A stretch of DNA of 10,157 nt, from NCBI GenBank assembly GCA_002503285.1, contig DARI01000009.1, forward strand, positions 94,487 through 104,643, given 5' to 3'. The position numbers and the translations under genes are program-made. Position 1 is the first letter of the stretch. Every line of letters starts with the position of its first letter. The notes under the pieces are model-generated. The model was not told where the DNA came from and searched no databases. It saw nothing but the letters and a program-made list of their open reading frames with translations. The stretch is from Euryarchaeota archaeon UBA557. Its GTDB lineage: Archaea > Thermoplasmatota > Poseidoniia > Poseidoniales > Thalassarchaeaceae. Shown here piece by piece: positions 6,637-10,157 of the stretch.

Positions 6637-6647
6637 TTATATATTTC
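6637..6647 (-). promoter_or_regulatory. Candidate TATA box of the AIG1-like gene
   Basis: On the minus strand this reads GAAATATATAA. Its centre is about 26 nt from the in-frame TTG at 6616 and 38 nt from the ATG at 6604. The transcript would start near 6616, giving a leader of about 12 nt before the ATG, or a leaderless TTG start. Confidence 0.45.
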
Positions 6648-6720
6648 AATTTAGAAAATATATGATAAAACTATCTTAATTTGGGCACTGGATATTGAAA
6701 CTATCATTTAATATTTCAAT
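6641..6720. repeat. Short direct and inverted repeats between the lipoprotein and AIG1-like genes
   Basis: Three repeat relations sit in this 120-nt spacer. The 10-mer ATATTTCAAT occurs at 6641-6650 and 6711-6720. AAACTATC occurs at 6668-6675 and 6698-6705, exactly 30 nt apart, and each is followed within a few bases by TTAAT. TATTGAAA (6693-6700) and TTTCAATA (6714-6721) form an 8-bp inverted repeat that would fold 16-44 nt past the lipoprotein stop. The last could be a weak terminator, the others operators. High A+T makes chance repeats likely. Confidence 0.3.
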
Positions 6721-6736
6721 AATGGATTAATATATT

Positions 6737-8923
6737 CTATTCGATATCAATTATTGGACCTGGGTTATCCCAATAGTAATACATTTGACGGCCGTTAAAT
6801 GGATATGGATCTTCTTCAGCTGCAGTAAAATATAATTTATCTCCAAAGCTTGTTAGCCACCAAGGGTAACTAGAGTTTGTTCCTGGGTTTAAATCAAGAA
6901 GGATTTGAGTACCATTTTCTGTACCATCTGAATACCATATTTCATACCCATATTCTGGAGAGTTTGCTGTGAAATAAATCATTTCTTTATGTATAATTAG
7001 TTGATTTCCAAAGTTATTGTAGGGAGCCCCATAATCAAAAGTTGAATTTTGACCTGGGTATATGTCCATTACCATAGTCGTACCTTCTTCAGTTCCATCT
7101 GAAATCCATAATTCTCTTCCATATTCTTCATTGTATGCGGTAAAGTATAATGTATCATCAGAAAGGACAAAACGCCTAGGATCACTTGATCCATTTACAT
7201 TTATGTCCTTTATCATGAAAGTTCCAGACATTGAACCGTCTGAATACCATAATTCAACGCCGTTCTGACCATCATTAGCAGTGAAAAAGATATTTTCTCC
7301 ATGAGATATTAAATTATCTGGATTACTACTATTTCCATCTCCAGGCCAAATATCGACAATGATGTCCGTGTTTGAAGAACTGCCTTCACTGAAATATAAT
7401 TCTCTACCTGTTTCACTTCCAGTATCTGCTGTAAAGTATAATTTACCATCTGAAATTGGAGTAATATGTTCAGGATTACTACCTTCTACGCCAACTTTTA
7501 GATCTTCAATCAAGAATAACCCATTATTTCCAAATGCTGCTAGATTATAGCGGTACAATTCTCTTCCATTATCATTACTGGTAGCACTGAAATAGATTAA
7601 ATTACCATTATGTATGAAATCTCTAGGCATTGATCCTAGGAAATCAAAACAGCAATAAGGTCCTGCGTCTGTAATTTCAGGGACAATATTCGCCATTCGT
7701 ATTGTTGTAGTACCATCAGTCAAGTATGGCTCTTCTCCAGTTACATCTCCACTATGTGCCCAAAATCCAGAATAAACCAGCCTATCAGGGTAGTTTCCTT
7801 GGGAAGGAATGACATGCAAATCAGTTGGCCCTACGTAAAAGAATTCCCACCAATCATTCTCTGAAAAATAATCATGAGTCCACTGATCCTGAATTAAATG
7901 AGTTCCTGCTTCTGTGCCGTCACTAACGAAAACTTCTGCCATATACACACTAGGTGCATCTTCGTAGCCTGTAAAGAAGAATTTATTATTACCTGCAACT
8001 AATTCAGGATAGTAATATCCTCTGTTAATACCTGTAAAATCTGCTACACTTAGACTACCATAATTTTCGCATGTTTCTACTCCATCATTATTAGTAGTAC
8101 ATTCTTCAGGTCTAACATCCTTAATCATGTAAGTTCCTTCTACGGTTCCATCAGTTCTCCATGGCTCCCAACTATGAATACCATCATCAGCACCAAAAAT
8201 TAACTTATTACCCATTTTGACCATTAATTGAGGGCCCCAAGAATTTTCTGACATATTTAGTATTCGTCCATAATTTCCGGGACATTCGCCGATTGAAAAT
8301 TCTATTTCATCACCTGACAATTGTTCATCATTTGCAATAGCTGTACCACTTCCATCATCAAATCCTCCAATAATTTCTACACCAGGGTTATCCATAGGGC
8401 AATTCCCTATTTTCATACGCATATCATAGGTGAGGCTGCTAATTGTACTTTGTAGAGCTGTTACTGTTGCTGTGAGTTGTTCTGCTTCAGTTTGTTTTAT
8501 TGTTATTTCATCATTTAAATCAGAGATATCAGAATTCGCAGTATTTATTTCAATAGTTAAATTACTAACTTGATTTTCTAATTGCGCTAAAAGACTAGTG
8601 TCCTGAGTACGGTTTAATTCTTCCATTGTAACAGATAAAGAAGCAGATAGATTATCTCTGTGTGACTCCAAATTTACTAATGATAGGCTCAAGTTTTCTA
8701 TATCTTTATCAGATTTTTCTAATTGTTGATTAGCAGAATCTAAAGTTTCTTGAAGCACAATATTATTTGCAATAATTTCATCATTTTCTGCCGTTAAATT
8801 TGATATTTCAGACTCAAGTGAAAGTATTTTATCATCTTTAGAGGCATCAGAATCATTACCAGCACAACCCGCAAGAATAGATGTTAGAAAGAGGAGTGTG
8901 ATTAACAGCGTTTTTGCCTTCAT
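6737..8923 (-). CDS. Secreted lipoprotein: coiled-coil stalk plus propeller-like ELW-SDGT repeats
   Basis: The ATG at 8923 gives 728 residues and begins a clean lipoprotein signal: a basic start (MKAKT), a hydrophobic core and the lipobox LAGC with C20. Earlier in-frame Mets (8929, 8968) would put polar residues ahead of it. Residues about 32-165 form a long heptad-patterned coiled coil, probably a stalk. Residues 252-727 hold about nine units of roughly 47-77 residues with the pattern GxELWxSDGTxxGTxxIxDI, seen elsewhere in secreted bacterial and marine archaeal proteins and probably folding as a beta-propeller. Twelve Asn-X-Ser/Thr sequons fit N-glycosylation outside the cell. The likely role is a membrane-anchored surface protein, binding or structural; no catalytic motif is seen. 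It faces the dehydrogenase gene across a divergent spacer. Confidence 0.88.
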   Translation of the reverse strand: MKAKTLLITLLFLTSILAGCAGNDSDASKDDKILSLESEISNLTAENDEIIANNIVLQETLDSANQQLEKSDKDIENLSLSLVNLESHRDNLSASLSVTMEELNRTQDTSLLAQLENQVSNLTIEINTANSDISDLNDEITIKQTEAEQLTATVTALQSTISSLTYDMRMKIGNCPMDNPGVEIIGGFDDGSGTAIANDEQLSGDEIEFSIGECPGNYGRILNMSENSWGPQLMVKMGNKLIFGADDGIHSWEPWRTDGTVEGTYMIKDVRPEECTTNNDGVETCENYGSLSVADFTGINRGYYYPELVAGNNKFFFTGYEDAPSVYMAEVFVSDGTEAGTHLIQDQWTHDYFSENDWWEFFYVGPTDLHVIPSQGNYPDRLVYSGFWAHSGDVTGEEPYLTDGTTTIRMANIVPEITDAGPYCCFDFLGSMPRDFIHNGNLIYFSATSNDNGRELYRYNLAAFGNNGLFLIEDLKVGVEGSNPEHITPISDGKLYFTADTGSETGRELYFSEGSSSNTDIIVDIWPGDGNSSNPDNLISHGENIFFTANDGQNGVELWYSDGSMSGTFMIKDINVNGSSDPRRFVLSDDTLYFTAYNEEYGRELWISDGTEEGTTMVMDIYPGQNSTFDYGAPYNNFGNQLIIHKEMIYFTANSPEYGYEIWYSDGTENGTQILLDLNPGTNSSYPWWLTSFGDKLYFTAAEEDPYPFNGRQMYYYWDNPGPIIDIE
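6740..8170 (-). repeat. Coding region of about nine ELW-SDGT protein repeats
   Basis: Repeat cores (residue numbers from the ATG at 8923) start near 252, 329, 398, 453, 506, 555, 602, 659 and 711. Units at 555, 602 and 659 are the cleanest (GVELWYSDG, GRELWISDG, GYEIWYSDG), each followed by GT and a hydrophobic-Asp strand. The first three units are more divergent and carry longer insertions; the last is truncated and lacks the DGT turn. The YFTA strand that usually precedes each core is also present (YFTA, FFTA, YFSA). Confidence 0.75.
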
Positions 8924-8945
8924 GTCCATCCTAATCTTTGTAATA

Positions 8946-8953
8946 CTAATAAG
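8946..8953 (-). promoter_or_regulatory. Candidate TATA box of the lipoprotein gene (leaderless start)
   Basis: The minus strand reads CTTATTAG, a weak TATA match whose centre is about 26 nt upstream of the ATG at 8923. This is the same spacing as for the aminopeptidase gene and supports both a leaderless transcript and the choice of this start. A second AT-rich candidate lies at 8979-8987. Confidence 0.4.
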
Positions 8954-9029
8954 TAGTTCTCCGGACATTACTTGAAATGATTAAATTAGAATGAATCTTA
9001 AACAATGACAATACTTGGATTTTAATATA

Positions 9030-9034
9030 GAGGT
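9030..9034 (+). promoter_or_regulatory. Ribosome binding site of the dehydrogenase gene
   Basis: GAGGT lies 7 nt before the ATG at 9042, a good match to the archaeal Shine-Dalgarno sequence. It decides for ATG 9042 over the in-frame TTG at 9015. It is the clearest such site in the window. Confidence 0.55.
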
Positions 9035-9041
9035 ACAATTA

Positions 9042-9692
9042 ATGCCACGTGTAATGATTATAGGAGCAAATCGAGGAATAGGTAGAGCTCTTTTGGATGG
9101 ATATCTGAAAAAAGGCTGGAAATGCATAGCAACATCTCGAAAAGAGCAAGCACCAGAAGAAAATGTTACATGGATAAAATTAGATATTAGGGACCCAAAT
9201 AGCCATATTCCACTGACAGGAGAATTAGATTTACTAATTTGTAATGCAGGAGTTTTTCTAGAAAGAGGGGCTAAGTTAGGATCAGGATATGATGCAAATT
9301 TATGGGCAGATACTTTTTCAACAAATGTTACTGGAACTTATTTAGCAATTGAAACACAAATTAATGTCTTAAAAGCAACAAAAAACTCAAAAATCGCAAT
9401 TATATCTTCTCAAATGGCTAGCGATACTACTGCCCCTGGAGGCTCATACATATATCGATCTTCAAAGGCGGCTTCGTTAAATCTTGGTCGCAACTTAGCG
9501 ACTGATCTAAAGTCAGAAGGAATCTCAGTTGGAATATATCATCCTGGATGGGTACAAACCGATATGACAGGTAATGCAGGTAATCTTACAGCTTCAGAAT
9601 CTGCAGCTGGACTAATAAAAAGATTTACTGCACTATCAATCGAGACAACTGGTTGTTTTGAGACATGGGATGGTAATATACACCCTTATTAA
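9042..9692 (+). CDS. Short-chain dehydrogenase/reductase (C-factor/sniffer-like)
   Basis: The 216-residue protein is an NAD(P)-dependent oxidoreductase with a Rossmann fold. The cofactor motif GANRGIG is at 8-14, the acidic LDIRD lies at 47-51, and NAG is at 68-70. The catalytic tetrad is N95, S122 or S123, Y138 and K142 (YRSSK). The loop PGWVQTDM (168-175) and the C-terminal GCFETWDG (204-211) place it near the short C-factor/sniffer carbonyl reductases rather than the FabG type; R33 after the second strand would favour NADPH. The substrate is unknown. A ribosome binding site 7 nt upstream of the ATG fixes the start. It is divergent from the lipoprotein gene, and the MFS gene follows 43 nt after its stop with its own promoter. 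Confidence 0.9.
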   Translation: MPRVMIIGANRGIGRALLDGYLKKGWKCIATSRKEQAPEENVTWIKLDIRDPNSHIPLTGELDLLICNAGVFLERGAKLGSGYDANLWADTFSTNVTGTYLAIETQINVLKATKNSKIAIISSQMASDTTAPGGSYIYRSSKAASLNLGRNLATDLKSEGISVGIYHPGWVQTDMTGNAGNLTASESAAGLIKRFTALSIETTGCFETWDGNIHPY

Positions 9693-9706
9693 AAAAATAA
9701 AAAATC

Positions 9707-9718
9707 TTTATTTATATA
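9707..9718 (+). promoter_or_regulatory. TATA box of the MFS transporter gene
   Basis: TTTATTTATATA is a strong archaeal TATA match. Its centre is about 24 nt upstream of the ATG at 9736, so the transcript is probably leaderless or nearly so. It separates the transporter from the dehydrogenase gene as a transcription unit. Confidence 0.5.
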
Positions 9719-9735
9719 ATTAATCCCGAAAGAAT

Positions 9736-10157
9736 ATGGATAGTAAGCGCCCATTGTTTACTTCCGTTCTAATAGCCGGATGTCTAATTATCCTAGTTGG
9801 ATTCTCAATCAGGGCTTCTTATGGCATATTTCAGATACCAATAGCAGAAGAATTTGGTTGGCCTAGGGCTGAATTTAGTCTTGCTATCGCCATACAAAAT
9901 CTTGCTTGGGGTTTTGGTCAGCCAATATTTGGAGCAATTGCTGAAAAAATTGGAGATCGTAAAGCGATAATTATTGGTGCAATCTTATATTCCTTAGGAT
10001 TGATTTTATCAGCAGGCGCAACGACACCATTGGAACATCAAATTTACGAAGTATTAGTAGGGTTTGGAATTGCAGGTACTGGTTTTGGAGTTATCCTTGC
10101 CGTTGTAGGTAGAGCAAGTGCTGATGAGCACCGTTCAATGAGTCTAGCAATCGCTAC
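9736..10157 (+). CDS. Major facilitator superfamily transporter, N-terminal part (cut by window end)
   Basis: 140 complete codons are present before the window ends. The first membrane span covers about residues 8-31, followed by FGWPRAEFSLA (40-50), a loop typical of the monocarboxylate/oxalate-formate antiporter-like MFS group. Spans two to four follow, at about 47-70, 77-95 and 103-125. The MFS motif A appears between spans two and three as GAIAEKIGDRK (66-76), with Asp74 and Arg75. The protein would carry a small organic molecule, perhaps a carboxylate, across the cytoplasmic membrane by secondary transport; the substrate cannot be told. A complete protein should have about 400 residues. 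The ATG at 9736 follows a TATA box at leaderless distance and has no ribosome binding site. Confidence 0.88.
   Translation, partial: MDSKRPLFTSVLIAGCLIILVGFSIRASYGIFQIPIAEEFGWPRAEFSLAIAIQNLAWGFGQPIFGAIAEKIGDRKAIIIGAILYSLGLILSAGATTPLEHQIYEVLVGFGIAGTGFGVILAVVGRASADEHRSMSLAIA

Noticed and set aside
7062..7550. Plus-strand open frames within the lipoprotein gene
   Set aside because: They are antisense products of the repeat units, and their similarity to each other merely mirrors the protein repeats.
6740..8170. DNA-level tandem repeat or CRISPR-like array
   Set aside because: The periodicity is at the protein level only; the DNA units are divergent and there are no constant repeats with unique spacers.

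Overview
The window reads as AT-rich archaeal DNA, most likely from an uncultivated marine Thermoplasmatota (Marine Group II/III, Poseidoniales-like). The reasons are inferential. TATA-like boxes sit about 24-27 nt upstream of several start codons, so transcripts look leaderless. A secreted lipoprotein has an LAGC lipobox, many N-glycosylation sequons and ELW-SDGT-type repeats. Several genes of bacterial flavour (BioY, a hotdog thioesterase, an SRPBCC protein) are mixed in. No rRNA, tRNA, CRISPR array, insertion sequence or integrase was seen. No stretch longer than about 210 bases lacks a gene.

Layout. Positions 33-1985 hold two minus-strand membrane protein genes: an unrecognised coiled-coil protein with four membrane segments, and a DUF6159-type six-span protein. 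A roughly 210-base divergent spacer follows. Positions 2200-5699 form a plus-strand run: a small four-cysteine zinc-ribbon-like protein, an M29 metallo-aminopeptidase with its full metal-ligand set, an SRPBCC/START-like protein 20 nt behind it, a hotdog-fold acyl-CoA thioesterase-like protein, and BioY, the biotin-binding S component of an ECF transporter.

BioY meets a minus-strand gene tail to tail with a 4-nt overlap. That gene (5696-6604) encodes a polytopic membrane protein that resembles the eukaryotic FAR-17a/AIG1 and Rolling-stone proteins, including the Thr/His pair used by AIG1 as an intramembrane lipid hydrolase. Next, on the minus strand, is a 728-residue lipoprotein with a long coiled-coil stalk and about nine propeller-like repeats. 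It shares a divergent spacer with a plus-strand short-chain dehydrogenase of the C-factor/sniffer type. The window ends inside a major facilitator transporter.

How the genes may work together (inference): the thioesterase, SRPBCC protein, biotin importer and AIG1-like protein could all touch acyl-lipid or biotin-dependent carboxylation metabolism. The aminopeptidase, surface lipoprotein and MFS carrier fit a heterotroph living on peptides and small organic acids. No single dedicated pathway or defence system can be read from the window. The most unusual candidate is the AIG1-like membrane protein.
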